Source: Savagea serpentis
Lineage (GTDB): Bacteria; Bacillota; Bacilli; Bacillales_A; Planococcaceae
NCBI RefSeq assembly: GCF_015351395.1
Contig: NZ_JADKPV010000004.1
Coordinates: forward strand, 1-64,000
Length of the DNA: 64,000 nt
Direction of reading: 5' to 3'
The notes under the pieces are model-generated. The model ran no database searches. It saw only the letters and a program-made list of their open reading frames with translations, and was not told the origin of the DNA. The stretch's first letter is position 1; every line of letters starts with the position of its first letter. The translations under genes and the position numbers were made by a program. This document shows, in pieces, positions 1-9,091 of the stretch.

Positions 1-180
1 ATAGTTTACTTTTAAAGAGCCCCGCCACTGGACTTTCACCAGCATACGACTTCACCTGACTTCGCCCTTTTGTAAAGGTAAATTACGCATTGGACGCAGG
101 AGGATTAGGCGCAAGTACGCTAGACTGTTGTACTTGAATTGGACCTTCCCCAATTTATCTCTTTTGAACAGTTAGAAGAA

Positions 181-205
181 AAGGGAAAAGACTAGCCTTT
201 CCCTT
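181..205 (-). terminator. Terminator of the S-layer gene
   Basis: An imperfect inverted repeat (about 8 bp plus a closing pair, 5-nt loop) is followed on the minus strand by a T-rich run. It lies about 55 nt past the stop of the S-layer gene and is the natural end of that transcript. Confidence 0.6.
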
Positions 206-258
206 ACTCCCGCTCATTTCATCTTTCGACTTATAGAGCAACGTTTCGTTTCGTTTTT

Positions 259-2985
259 TTAGTTAGCTTTTACAAAACCTGTTACAGTTTGTGTTTTCAT
301 TTTATTATTCTCTTCATCTTCAATATAGAATGTATTACCTGAAGTATATTTGAGTGTTAATTTTGTTAAGTCTGTAGAACCTTTCGCAATTAACTTATCA
401 AATGTAATTATTGCTGTATTAGTAGTACCGTTATATTCTACAGCTTTAACCGCATTTTCTCCTTTATCTGCAAAGAATAATGGAGCAATATCTTTGTCTT
501 CACCTTGTAAGGCAACAGATTCAGAATAAGTTACTTCTACTGTTTGTTCAGTAACGTCATCTTCAGGTTTGATTTTTACTCCTACAATAACAGGTGCAGC
601 ATTATCTACGATATCTTTTGCTTTAACATTACCTGTTTCACCTACAATAATTTCTTCATTTCCTGTTTTACCAGTTGTGTTCGTAATAGTACCTTCGTCG
701 ATTTTTAAGATATTATTTTCAATACCTGTCACAAATTTAACGCCTGTCTTAGCAGTTACAGTTAATGTTTTGCCACTTACTTTAACATCATAGTAACCTG
801 ATCCACTGACCATTTCTGCTTCTGAACCATCAAAGATATCTGAACGGTTTGCAACGAATGCATTCACTGCAATATCACTTGCTGATACATTGCCTTTAAT
901 ATCTTCTTTAAATTCAACAACAATTTTTTCAGCTGATTCAAGGCGAACTTCGTCTACTTTTGGTGCTGCCACTGAAATTCCTTTTGTTGAAGCTTTTAAA
1001 TCTGATTTGTTTTTAGCTTTATTTGAAACATAAGATGCAGTTTGAAGCGTATCTTTATCAATTTCTACATTGTAAGATTTATCTCCACGAACTGTTAATG
1101 TACCAGTTTCATTTGTTTCAGCACGTACGAATTTTTCAATATTTTCGATAATTACTGATTTACCTGAAGTATCTCCGCCGTAAACTTTAATTTCATTACC
1201 ATCTACTTTATATTCTTTACGTCCATCGAAGAAACGTACAGCTTCTTTAATATCATCTAACACTGGTACTTGATCAAATGTTAAAATGAGATCTGCTTGA
1301 TCGTTTTTCTTGTCGTTTGCTACAATTTGAGCTTTCATTGAAGAAATTGGATCGTTAGCTTGTGCTTCTGCTTTTAAACCAGATGTCGCCTTGTTCATTG
1401 CGTTAGGGAATACACCGTTTTTCACGACGTTTGCAGGCATATCAATTTTATAAGATGTACCTTCATCTAATTCTGATTCTAATTCAAGTGTCAATGTTAA
1501 AGTGTTACCTTTAGCTTCAGCTTTTTCAATGCCATTTACAGTTACTGTTTTTCCATTTGCTGTACGTAAATCTAACTGCGCAGCATTAAGGTTGACTTTG
1601 TCGTCATCAGCAATATCTTTGTCAAAGTAAAGTGTCACTTCATTCGCACCTGTGAGACGAGCTACTTTTGCCACTGGGCTTGCTTCATCAACAGATGGTG
1701 TTTTCACAGTAATTGTACGTTTGCCTTCTGCTAAAGTCTTATTATCGTCTGTTTTTACATCTTCCTTAACAACTAATTTGTATGTTTTCCCAGCTGATAA
1801 TTGTTTTTTACCATCAGTACCTACTTTAGCTAATTTAAATTCAATTTCTTTTTTATCATTAAGGTCTGACCAAGAACCCTCTTTATCTTCATCAGCCACA
1901 AATTGATCTAACGTTCCTAATTCTTGACCGCCTGCATCATACACAGTATATTTTGCTGAATCTTTAGCAACGTCTTTCATTTTCGTGCTATATTTCACGT
2001 AAATTTTGTCAGAAACAGCTGATACGTCAAATCCTGGAGTTGATGCTGCTTCTTTTAAAACTGTTGGTCCGTATGAGTGAACAACATCTGCTGCTACAGG
2101 TGTATCGCCGTTTAGAAGTGCTACCGTATATTTTTTACCAGATTCAATTTCTTCATCTAAATCAAATTGTGCTGATTTGCCATCAGAACTGAATGAAATA
2201 TTCTTAGACTGGATACCAGATTCTACAGAATTTCCTTCCGTATATACAACGAAATATTCTCCGTTACGTTCTGCTTCACGAATGAAATCTTTATCGATTT
2301 CTTTACCGAATTTCACTTCAACCGTTGTATCGTTAATTGCCTTAACCGATGTGATACCGTCTGTTGAAGGAACTTCTGGAGTTTCTCCGCTTAATTTGTA
2401 AAGGAATACTGCTAAGTCACCGCGTTTTACTGGGTTTTCAGTACCGAATTTAGTATCTGAAATACCGTCTGTAACGCCTGCTTCTACTAATCCAGCAACT
2501 GCTGAACCGTAACGGTTTTTGTTCACGTCTGTGAATTTAACTGAGTTAGCGTCACCTTTAAGGTTGTAAGCGCTAGCTAAGATTAATGCTACTTCACCAC
2601 GAGTTAAAACGTCGTTCGCACCGTAGCGAGTGTCTGTTTTACCGTTGATGATGCCTTTTGCTTTTAACGCGTTAACTGCGTCTTTCGCACGTGCTGGAAC
2701 ATCAGAGAAACCTGCGTCTGGTGAACCTGGTTTGTTTAAGTCTAATGCGTTCGCGATGAATACCGCCGCGTCAACACGTTTGATTGAGTCTTGTACACCG
2801 AATTGTGTAGAAGTTTTACCTTGAACACCTTTCGATACTACGTAGTCAACCGCTGGAGCGTAACGCTCGTTCACGTCTGTGAATTGTTTCGAGTCAGCTG
2901 AAGCTGCAACTGGTGCAATTGCCGATGCAACTAAAGTTGCTGTTGCTGCTGTTGCAACAAATTTGTTGTAAGATTTCTTAGTCAT
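259..2985 (-). CDS. S-layer protein with three N-terminal SLH domains
   Basis: Predicted 908-aa secreted surface protein. I chose the ATG at 2985 because AGGAGG sits 11 nt upstream; starting 11 codons earlier would place the ribosome site inside the gene. The first about 30 residues are a signal peptide (Lys-rich n-region, Ala/Thr-rich core, cleavage after an A-A-S-A type site). Three SLH repeats follow to about residue 205, each with an F-T/S-D-V start and a K/T-R-x-D/E motif. From about 215 to the end are Ser/Thr/Lys-rich beta-sandwich repeats (V-x-V-x-F-x-K/D patterns) with almost no Cys. SLH domains dock on pyruvylated secondary wall polymer, which fits the csaB cluster just upstream. It is probably the main S-layer subunit, but high expression is an inference from the long conventional leader and promoter. 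It is transcribed alone. Confidence 0.9.
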   Translation of the reverse strand: MTKKSYNKFVATAATATLVASAIAPVAASADSKQFTDVNERYAPAVDYVVSKGVQGKTSTQFGVQDSIKRVDAAVFIANALDLNKPGSPDAGFSDVPARAKDAVNALKAKGIINGKTDTRYGANDVLTRGEVALILASAYNLKGDANSVKFTDVNKNRYGSAVAGLVEAGVTDGISDTKFGTENPVKRGDLAVFLYKLSGETPEVPSTDGITSVKAINDTTVEVKFGKEIDKDFIREAERNGEYFVVYTEGNSVESGIQSKNISFSSDGKSAQFDLDEEIESGKKYTVALLNGDTPVAADVVHSYGPTVLKEAASTPGFDVSAVSDKIYVKYSTKMKDVAKDSAKYTVYDAGGQELGTLDQFVADEDKEGSWSDLNDKKEIEFKLAKVGTDGKKQLSAGKTYKLVVKEDVKTDDNKTLAEGKRTITVKTPSVDEASPVAKVARLTGANEVTLYFDKDIADDDKVNLNAAQLDLRTANGKTVTVNGIEKAEAKGNTLTLTLELESELDEGTSYKIDMPANVVKNGVFPNAMNKATSGLKAEAQANDPISSMKAQIVANDKKNDQADLILTFDQVPVLDDIKEAVRFFDGRKEYKVDGNEIKVYGGDTSGKSVIIENIEKFVRAETNETGTLTVRGDKSYNVEIDKDTLQTASYVSNKAKNKSDLKASTKGISVAAPKVDEVRLESAEKIVVEFKEDIKGNVSASDIAVNAFVANRSDIFDGSEAEMVSGSGYYDVKVSGKTLTVTAKTGVKFVTGIENNILKIDEGTITNTTGKTGNEEIIVGETGNVKAKDIVDNAAPVIVGVKIKPEDDVTEQTVEVTYSESVALQGEDKDIAPLFFADKGENAVKAVEYNGTTNTAIITFDKLIAKGSTDLTKLTLKYTSGNTFYIEDEENNKMKTQTVTGFVKAN

Positions 2986-3059
2986 TTTGTAGAATTCCTC
3001 CTTGTTTTGAATAAACACTTTTCAGTTTTTATGGTGTATCCACAAAACTGCACAATACA

Positions 3060-3088
3060 AATATAGCACATTCTTTTATTGTCGTCTA
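3060..3088 (-). promoter_or_regulatory. SigA-type promoter of the S-layer gene
   Basis: Read on the minus strand: -35 TAGACG (3083-3088), 17-nt spacer, -10 TATATT (3060-3065). Transcription would begin about 65-70 nt upstream of the ATG at 2985, leaving a short 5' UTR with a strong ribosome-binding site. Confidence 0.55.
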
Positions 3089-3137
3089 TTCTTTTGATTA
3101 ATTTGTTTATTCTATACAGCTATTTCCAAATGTTTGT

Positions 3138-4529
3138 TCACAAATCCTTTACCTTCCGAATTTCGACGGTGAGAAGTGCGAGTAAGAACGCTAAATAAAT
3201 CGATACCGCTGGCGCCATTAAAACGTGCCCTGCTGTAAGCGCAATTCCGAGCCCGATCACATAGCTGACACCCGACATTAAATAGAAGGCATTGCAGTTA
3301 TTTTTGAAGCGTCGGAAAAAGCGCGCGAGAAATGTCACGGTTAAATACATAATTGGTGCGACTATATAAAGGAAGCCAATTATTCCAAATGAGTAAAAAT
3401 AGTCATGAAAGTCCATTTCTACGATGTTCGGACGATTCGGATTGTCCTCTGTCGGATGTTCGTAAAGTCCAGCATATCCCATGCCGAATAACTTCTGTCC
3501 GAGCGTCGCACGTTGCCAATAATGACCGTAATCTGCGCGATACACTTCGCGACTGCTGAAGACGAGATTTTCGAACTGTTCGGCGGTCATTTCAATCCCT
3601 TCGCCTTCTTCTCCCTCTTCGCCGAGCGCTTCGTCAATTTGTTGTTGTGTCACACCGAGAAATTGCATTTGACCGAAAATATTGCTATACACTGGTGTAA
3701 ATGGTGTCGTTACGAGTAATCCGACAAGTAATATGCCGGCTGTGATGAGCGTACGAATCGAGTATGGACGAGGTTGTTCACGCGTCCAAAACATTTGAAT
3801 GAGAGATACACCGATCACTGCAATCAATGTGATTAAAATCCCACCATATCCGACTTTCGTTCCGAGCAAAATCATACCGAATGCGAGTAAGATGAAGGGG
3901 ATCCAGGCGTACAATTGTTGCCACGATTTCATTTTGTTCATCGCATATAAGGCAGTGACAGGTAATAAAATTGCCATCGTTGAACCGATTTCGTTCCCTG
4001 ATAAGAACCAAGCTTTCCATCCTGTTTTGTACCATCCGTAGTTGCTCATCGCCGTCCCTGTAAGGAAGGAGACGAGGAAGACAGTACCGATTGTCGCACC
4101 GACAATGGTGAATGCTTGAATGAGCACCGCTTGTAGTTTAATACGTTCTTTCGCTAATTGTTCGAACACGATAATGAGTCCGAGTAAGACAATCGGGAAG
4201 TAGATCGCCTTTGAATAAAATGTCACTTCTTGCATCATGTAATACGGGTCTTTCAACTGCATGTTCATCAAGAAGTTCCCGAGAACAAGTATCGCCAATC
4301 CGATTAAGTAATACAAAATCCATTTGGCATATTGACTGAATCGCAAGGCGTATAGTACCCAAAGGGCCATCGCAAACATGTACGCTAGTCGCATGAGGAT
4401 GCCGAATGAAATCGGCAAGTTCATCGTCTTCACAGTCACCGTCGTTAACATATCGATCAGCGGTTGGAAAACGATGAATGCGACGAGAATGTACATGAAA
4501 GAATAATTAGGTCTTTTAGTCATGTTCAT
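3138..4529 (-). CDS. O-antigen ligase/polymerase-like (Wzy/WaaL type) membrane protein
   Basis: 463 aa and very hydrophobic, with about 10-12 predicted transmembrane segments and one large extracytoplasmic loop (about residues 285-365) rich in Glu, the arrangement of the O-antigen ligase/Wzy_C family. Family members polymerise or transfer lipid-linked glycans on the outer face of the membrane. It is the last gene of a minus-strand run tagA-like, UDP-ManNAc dehydrogenase-like, polymerase-like (23-nt gap to its neighbour), so I infer it polymerises or ligates the secondary cell-wall polymer to which SLH proteins bind. The ribosome-binding site is only a GA-rich stretch, and a second ATG two codons in is an equally possible start. 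Substrate cannot be read from sequence. Confidence 0.75.
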   Translation of the reverse strand: MNMTKRPNYSFMYILVAFIVFQPLIDMLTTVTVKTMNLPISFGILMRLAYMFAMALWVLYALRFSQYAKWILYYLIGLAILVLGNFLMNMQLKDPYYMMQEVTFYSKAIYFPIVLLGLIIVFEQLAKERIKLQAVLIQAFTIVGATIGTVFLVSFLTGTAMSNYGWYKTGWKAWFLSGNEIGSTMAILLPVTALYAMNKMKSWQQLYAWIPFILLAFGMILLGTKVGYGGILITLIAVIGVSLIQMFWTREQPRPYSIRTLITAGILLVGLLVTTPFTPVYSNIFGQMQFLGVTQQQIDEALGEEGEEGEGIEMTAEQFENLVFSSREVYRADYGHYWQRATLGQKLFGMGYAGLYEHPTEDNPNRPNIVEMDFHDYFYSFGIIGFLYIVAPIMYLTVTFLARFFRRFKNNCNAFYLMSGVSYVIGLGIALTAGHVLMAPAVSIYLAFLLALLTVEIRKVKDL

Positions 4530-4552
4530 TTAACTCTCTCTCTATTTTTAAA

Positions 4553-5821
4553 TTAATGTTTTGAATTTCCTAGCACTTGGACAGTGAATCCTGCCGCTTC
4601 CCAACGTTCGCGTGGGAGACAATTTTTCGTATCGATGACGAGACGATTCGCCACTTGTTGCGCTAAAGGTTCAGGGTCGAGTTCCGCAAATGCATCATGG
4701 CTCGTCAAAATGACAATCGCTTCCGCTCCTTCAACGGTCTCTTCCAATGTCGCACATTGTTCAGGTAATGCTTCTGTTAAAATATGCGGATCGTACGCAT
4801 TCACCTGTAATCCTTCTTCATTCATATAGTGAATGACATCGAGTGACGGGCTTTCACGCATGTCGTCAATATTGCCTTTAAAGGCAAGCCCTAAGACAGC
4901 GACACGTTTTGTCGGACGCTCTGCAATGAGATCATTCGTCATCATCGCCGTATAGCGTGGCATGAAGTCATTCGTCTCACGAGCTGTCCGAATGAGCGGT
5001 GTGTTGACGTTTTGAATGTCGACTAAAAACCACGGATCAACCGCGATGCAGTGCCCGCCGACACCTGGTCCTGGTTGGTGTAAATTGACGCGCGGGTGAT
5101 AGTTCGCGAGTTGAATCGCTTCCCATACGTCAACGCCGATTGTTGCGGCGATTTTTGCGAGTTCGTTCGCAAGCGCGATGTTCACGTCACGATACGTATT
5201 CTCCATCACTTTAACAAGTTCGGCTGTCGTCGCGTCCGTTAAATGCATCTTCCCTTTGACGAATGTGCTATACAAGTCTGCTGTCATTTCAGCCGCTCGT
5301 TCATTCACTCCACCAATGATACGGTCATTTGAAATTAATTCTTCAAAGACACGTCCTGGAATGACTCGTTCTGGAGAATGCGCGACGAATAGTTCTTCGC
5401 CAATGTTAAGTCCCGATTGTTCTAAAATCGGAATCATCACATCCGCTACTGTACGTGGTGGGACCGTCGATTCTAAAATGACGAGATCTCCTTTTTTCAC
5501 ATATGGAACGAGCGATTGTGTCGCCGAGCGAATGTAGTCGAAGTTCGGCTCTTTCGCTGCAGTGATAGGCGACGGAACAGCGACAATATAAACGTCACTC
5601 TCTTGTGGCTTCGTCGCCACAGTTAGCATTCCGTTGTCGATCACTTCATTTAAACGTCGTTCTAAATCAGGTTCTTCAATCGTTACTTCACCACGGCCTA
5701 ATCGTTCGACGACAGATTCATTCACGTCTACTCCGTGAACGCGGTGTCCGTGATTGGCGAACATGACCGATGTGGGCAATCCAATATATCCTAAGCCGAT
5801 AATACAAATTGATTGTTTCAT
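4553..5821 (-). CDS. UDP-N-acetylmannosamine dehydrogenase-like nucleotide-sugar dehydrogenase (WecC family)
   Basis: 422 aa from the ATG at 5821, which has AGAGG 8 nt upstream and begins directly at the Rossmann fold (GLGYIGLPTS). The order is NAD-binding domain (about 1-190, with the F-V-A-H-S-P-E-R motif), central helical domain, and C-terminal UDP-sugar-binding domain; the catalytic Cys lies in the GPGVGGHCIAVDPWF stretch near residue 255. The family oxidises a UDP-HexNAc twice to the uronic acid. The motif set is closer to WecC than to UDP-glucose dehydrogenases. It starts 14 nt after tagA and is very likely co-transcribed with it. It could supply ManNAc-uronate for a wall polymer; the exact sugar is an inference. 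Confidence 0.8.
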   Translation of the reverse strand: MKQSICIIGLGYIGLPTSVMFANHGHRVHGVDVNESVVERLGRGEVTIEEPDLERRLNEVIDNGMLTVATKPQESDVYIVAVPSPITAAKEPNFDYIRSATQSLVPYVKKGDLVILESTVPPRTVADVMIPILEQSGLNIGEELFVAHSPERVIPGRVFEELISNDRIIGGVNERAAEMTADLYSTFVKGKMHLTDATTAELVKVMENTYRDVNIALANELAKIAATIGVDVWEAIQLANYHPRVNLHQPGPGVGGHCIAVDPWFLVDIQNVNTPLIRTARETNDFMPRYTAMMTNDLIAERPTKRVAVLGLAFKGNIDDMRESPSLDVIHYMNEEGLQVNAYDPHILTEALPEQCATLEETVEGAEAIVILTSHDAFAELDPEPLAQQVANRLVIDTKNCLPRERWEAAGFTVQVLGNSKH

Positions 5822-5835
5822 GAAAAATACCTCTT

Positions 5836-6555
5836 TCATTTCTTTTTTTCTGTCACTACACGAAGGAGAAATTTCGGTAGATTCAGCTGCCTTCTCCACC
5901 TAGATGGATTCGTCATTAATCTGTACAACCATTCGAGTCCTAACTTCTGAAATGTTTTCGGGGCGCGCTTTACTGTACCGCTCAGCACATCAAAGCTCCC
6001 GCCAACCCCCTGAAACAGTAAGACGTTTGGCAAGCGTGACAAGTTGCGCTCAATCCATAGTTCTTGTTTCGGGCTGCCGAGTGCGATAAAAAGGATGCGC
6101 GCACCACTTGAATGAATCCGTTCGACAAGCGCTTCCTCATCTTGCTCGTAACCGTCCGTCTGCCCTGCGATGTGAATGTTCGGGTGACGCCTTGCAATTT
6201 CGGCGCTCGCCTTCTGCAAGACGTCTGCCTTCGCTCCGTATAAATAAATCGGATGCGCCTCTTCCTCAGCAAACCGAAGGAGACGTTCCATCATCTCAAC
6301 ACCAGTAACTCGTGAGCGGATGGCGCCTCCTTTTATTTTCGATGCGAGGATCATGCCGATGCCGTCTGCAATTTGAAACGTCGCTTCATTGATCAAGCGT
6401 TTGACGACAGGGTCACGTTGTGCAGTCATCACTTTCTCCGGATTGACTGCGATGATGGTAGACTGCTCGTGTCGTTCGAATCGGTGCTCGAGTTGCTCGA
6501 TAATTTGTTCGTAATTATACCGCGAGACCGACACTCCTAAATACGTCTCTTTCAT
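5836..6555 (-). CDS. tagA: WecG/TagA/CpsF-family glycosyltransferase
   Basis: 239 aa, the usual length of this family. Diagnostic segments are the N-P-E-K-V motif near residue 38, the A-D-G-I-G-M motif near 68, and a late G-S-P-K-Q-E-L-W-I motif. TagA enzymes add ManNAc to GlcNAc-PP-undecaprenol on the inner face of the membrane. In Paenibacillus alvei a TagA enzyme is needed for the pyruvylated ManNAc-GlcNAc polymer that anchors the S-layer, which fits csaB being divergent next door. ATG start with GAGGG upstream. It is the first gene of the minus-strand polymer operon. A role in teichoic-acid linkage units instead cannot be excluded. Confidence 0.85.
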   Translation of the reverse strand: MKETYLGVSVSRYNYEQIIEQLEHRFERHEQSTIIAVNPEKVMTAQRDPVVKRLINEATFQIADGIGMILASKIKGGAIRSRVTGVEMMERLLRFAEEEAHPIYLYGAKADVLQKASAEIARRHPNIHIAGQTDGYEQDEEALVERIHSSGARILFIALGSPKQELWIERNLSRLPNVLLFQGVGGSFDVLSGTVKRAPKTFQKLGLEWLYRLMTNPSRWRRQLNLPKFLLRVVTEKKK

Positions 6556-6620
6556 CTATATCCCTCATTATTCTTCTTTTTGTTTTTTATTCTATTCAGT
6601 ATATCAGAATCAAGTACAAG

Positions 6621-6650
6621 TTGCATAGAGCGTATAAGGAGTGTTATTAT
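6621..6650 (+). promoter_or_regulatory. Candidate promoter for csaB
   Basis: TTGCAT (6621-6626), 18-nt spacer, TATTAT (6645-6650) in the divergent tagA/csaB gap, about 45 nt before the csaB start. The -35 match is weak. Confidence 0.35.
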
Positions 6651-6699
6651 TTTTGAAGGAAATCATTGTGTTTTAAGATACTTCGAGGAGGAGCTTTCT

Positions 6700-7824
6700 T
6701 TGAAATTTGTCATTTCCGGATTTTACGGATTGCATAATACAGGGGATGAGGCAATTTTACAAGCGATTGTCGACAATTTACGCAAAGCGTATGATAACCC
6801 TGAGATTACAGTACTTTCTCTCTCGCCTGAACAAACGGCAAAGACGCATAATGTGCGTTCTTTTTACCGCGGGTGGCGAAGAGATAATTGGAATAAAGTG
6901 AAAGAGATTAAAAGCGCAGACGTTCTTATTTCTGGCGGTGGTGGATTGTTGCAAGATACGTATCCGACGAAGTTTTTATTCGGACCATTGCCGTATTATT
7001 TGCTCATCGTATTATTAGCGAAGATTGTCGGAACACCCGTCATGTTCTTCTCACAAGGAATCGGTCCTGTGACGAGCACATGGGGGAAATTTTTAATGCG
7101 ACGACTCGCAAATAAAGCGGACTTCGTTACTGTACGCGACGAGTTCTCGAAACAATATTTGCACGACTTGCGCGTAACGAAGCCACAGACGGTCGTGACA
7201 GCAGATGTCGTCTTCGCATTGGAGACGCATGACCCTGCCGACACGATTCGTCGCGAATTGCAATTGACAGATGATGACCGTTACATCGCGATTGCACCAC
7301 GCCCTTGGTTCGAACATGAGGAGACGTACATTCAACATGTCGCAGAAGCATTGGACGTCATCGTCGAAAAGCATGACGTCATTCCAGTGTTCGTCACGAT
7401 GGAAACGCCTTCTGATGTACTCATTTCCGAGCGCATTATCGAGAAGATGAAATTCGGCGCGCGCGCGGTCGTTTTCGAACGAGTCTACGCACCTGTCGAA
7501 ATTGCACACTTCATCGGGAAAGCAGAATTGACGATCGCTCTCCGTTTACATGCATTAATCTTTTCAGCATTGTCACACGTCCCCCACATCGGACTAAGTT
7601 ATGACCCGAAAGTGGAAGCATTTTTAAAACGTTCAAGCATGTGGCCGCATTCTTTCCGATTAGGTGAAGAGACGACCGAAGCGTTAATTGAACAAGCGGA
7701 TCAATTACTTACGAATCCCGCACCATTTGAAGAACAAATTGAACGCGCAATCGTCCCTCTAAAAGAGGAAGCATGGCGCAACTTTGAATTGTTACAACAA
7801 AACTTTTCAAGTAAATCTAAATAG
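6700..7824 (+). CDS. csaB: Polysaccharide pyruvyl transferase CsaB
   Basis: 374 aa from a TTG codon at 6700; AGGAGG lies 8 nt upstream and the protein then opens with the family's usual K-F-V-I-S-G-F-Y-G-x-x-N-x-G-D-E-A-I-L. Other landmarks are the G-G-G-G-L-L-Q-D motif near residue 75, an F-F-S-Q-G-I-G-P motif, and a late L-R-L-H-A-L-I-F-S segment. CsaB puts a 4,6-ketal pyruvate on ManNAc of the secondary cell-wall polymer, the modification recognised by SLH domains (known for Bacillus anthracis and P. alvei). Seven SLH proteins are encoded within 24 kb, which strongly supports this role. The stop codon overlaps the ribosome site of the next gene, so the two are translated from one message. 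Confidence 0.93.
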   Translation: MKFVISGFYGLHNTGDEAILQAIVDNLRKAYDNPEITVLSLSPEQTAKTHNVRSFYRGWRRDNWNKVKEIKSADVLISGGGGLLQDTYPTKFLFGPLPYYLLIVLLAKIVGTPVMFFSQGIGPVTSTWGKFLMRRLANKADFVTVRDEFSKQYLHDLRVTKPQTVVTADVVFALETHDPADTIRRELQLTDDDRYIAIAPRPWFEHEETYIQHVAEALDVIVEKHDVIPVFVTMETPSDVLISERIIEKMKFGARAVVFERVYAPVEIAHFIGKAELTIALRLHALIFSALSHVPHIGLSYDPKVEAFLKRSSMWPHSFRLGEETTEALIEQADQLLTNPAPFEEQIERAIVPLKEEAWRNFELLQQNFSSKSK

Positions 7825-7836
7825 GAGGAACTACAG

Positions 7837-9012
7837 TTGAAAATATTACTCGCTACGGCGTATGATTATCCCCACCTCGGTGGTTTGAGCGTGCATTTAA
7901 CGACATTGAAAGCAGGACTCGAAGCGCGCGGTCACGAAGTTGATATCGTTTCGTTCACCGACGTTCCGAAATGGAAACGCGACTTAATCGTGCGTGGACC
8001 AGCTTTTTTAAAAAATAAAAAAGAAGCAGGTTCGGGTTATGTCTACTCATTAGAACAACGTTCGAAAGAATTGAAACAAATCATTCAACAAAAAGCAAAA
8101 GAAAAAAAGTATGATGTCATTAACGCACAAGATGTGTACACGACATTTGCAGCGCTTCCGACGGGTATTCCAGTTGTGAGCACCGTGCACGGTTACTTAA
8201 CATTTGAAGGGATTTCAAAAGGGACTGTTCCCGAGCATTCGAAAGCAGCAGAAACATTGAAAAATGCAGAGCGCGAAGCATATCGTGCGACGAGTGAAAT
8301 TATTACAGTAGATACGCGCATTAAAGATTATATTCAAGAGATGGCGGGCGTTGAAGGGACAGCGATTCGCAACTTTATCGACGTCCACGCTTTCAAACCG
8401 AAAACAGAACAACGCGAAGCATTGCGTGAACAATATAAAATTGCTCAAGATGAATTCGTCTTTTTCGTTCCACGTCGTTTGACGAAGAAAAATGGGGTCA
8501 TCTATCCGATTTTATCACTGCCTGCTGTGTTGCAAAAGCATCCGCGTACGCGCATCATTTTCGCTGGTACTGGTGAAATGATGGATGAGATGAAAGCGAA
8601 AGCGGAAGAGCTCGGCATCGATAAACAAGTGTCGATCATCGGCGCTGTCGATCATGCGGAAATTTTAAACTATTATTCATTGGCGAATGCCGTCATCATC
8701 CCATCGATCTATTCAGCAGGTGTTGAAGAAGCGACTTCAATTTCTGCTCTAGAAGGTATGGGGTCTGGCGTTCCTGTCATTGCGAGTGCTGTCGGTGGCT
8801 TAAAAGAAATTATCGAACACGGCAAAGACGGGTTACTCGTAGAAGAAAAAAGTATCGACGGATTGAGCGATGCGATGATTCAATTAATCGATGATGTCGA
8901 TGCAGGCGAAGCATTAGCACAAGCGGCTCGCCAAAAAATTGTCGATCATTACTCTCACCTTGCAGCAGCCGCTTCCTACGAAGCGATTTATGAAAAAGCA
9001 ATCAATAAATAA
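7837..9012 (+). CDS. GT4-family glycosyltransferase
   Basis: 391 aa, TTG start with AGGAGG 8 nt upstream. It has a GT-B fold: the N-terminal half begins L-L-A-T-A-Y-D-Y-P-H-L-G-G-L, the usual acceptor-side glycine-rich loop. The C-terminal half has the nucleotide-sugar site: P-R-R-L-T-K-K-N-G near residue 210, F-A-G-T-G-E-M, and the E-A-x-S-x-x-A-L-E-G-M-G-S-G-V-P-V block near 300. It is a cytosolic retaining transferase that probably adds one sugar to the wall-polymer repeat. It follows csaB by 12 nt. A strong hairpin terminator just downstream separates it from the flippase gene. Donor and acceptor unknown. Confidence 0.85.
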   Translation: MKILLATAYDYPHLGGLSVHLTTLKAGLEARGHEVDIVSFTDVPKWKRDLIVRGPAFLKNKKEAGSGYVYSLEQRSKELKQIIQQKAKEKKYDVINAQDVYTTFAALPTGIPVVSTVHGYLTFEGISKGTVPEHSKAAETLKNAEREAYRATSEIITVDTRIKDYIQEMAGVEGTAIRNFIDVHAFKPKTEQREALREQYKIAQDEFVFFVPRRLTKKNGVIYPILSLPAVLQKHPRTRIIFAGTGEMMDEMKAKAEELGIDKQVSIIGAVDHAEILNYYSLANAVIIPSIYSAGVEEATSISALEGMGSGVPVIASAVGGLKEIIEHGKDGLLVEEKSIDGLSDAMIQLIDDVDAGEALAQAARQKIVDHYSHLAAAASYEAIYEKAINK

Positions 9013-9023
9013 TACACGGATGG

Positions 9024-9064
9024 AAACCATGGATTGTGTCGTGTGCATTTTCCATGGTTTTTTC
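9024..9064 (+). terminator. Terminator after the GT4 gene
   Basis: Perfect 10-bp arms AAACCATGGA / TCCATGGTTT with a 17-nt loop, followed by TTT CTT CTT on the plus strand. It lies between the GT4 gene and the flippase, so the flippase needs read-through or its own promoter. Confidence 0.75.
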
Positions 9065-9091
9065 TTCTTGTAAGAGAAAGGAGTATTCGCT

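Noticed and set aside
1-60. Second cobalamin riboswitch suggested by CCCGCCACTG on the plus strand
   Set aside because: The companion GTGAAAGTCC lies on the opposite strand, and no B12 box is present; only a 10-nt chance match.
7093-7509. 138-codon minus-strand frame inside csaB
   Set aside because: No ribosome site, wholly within a well-supported gene; a codon-bias shadow.
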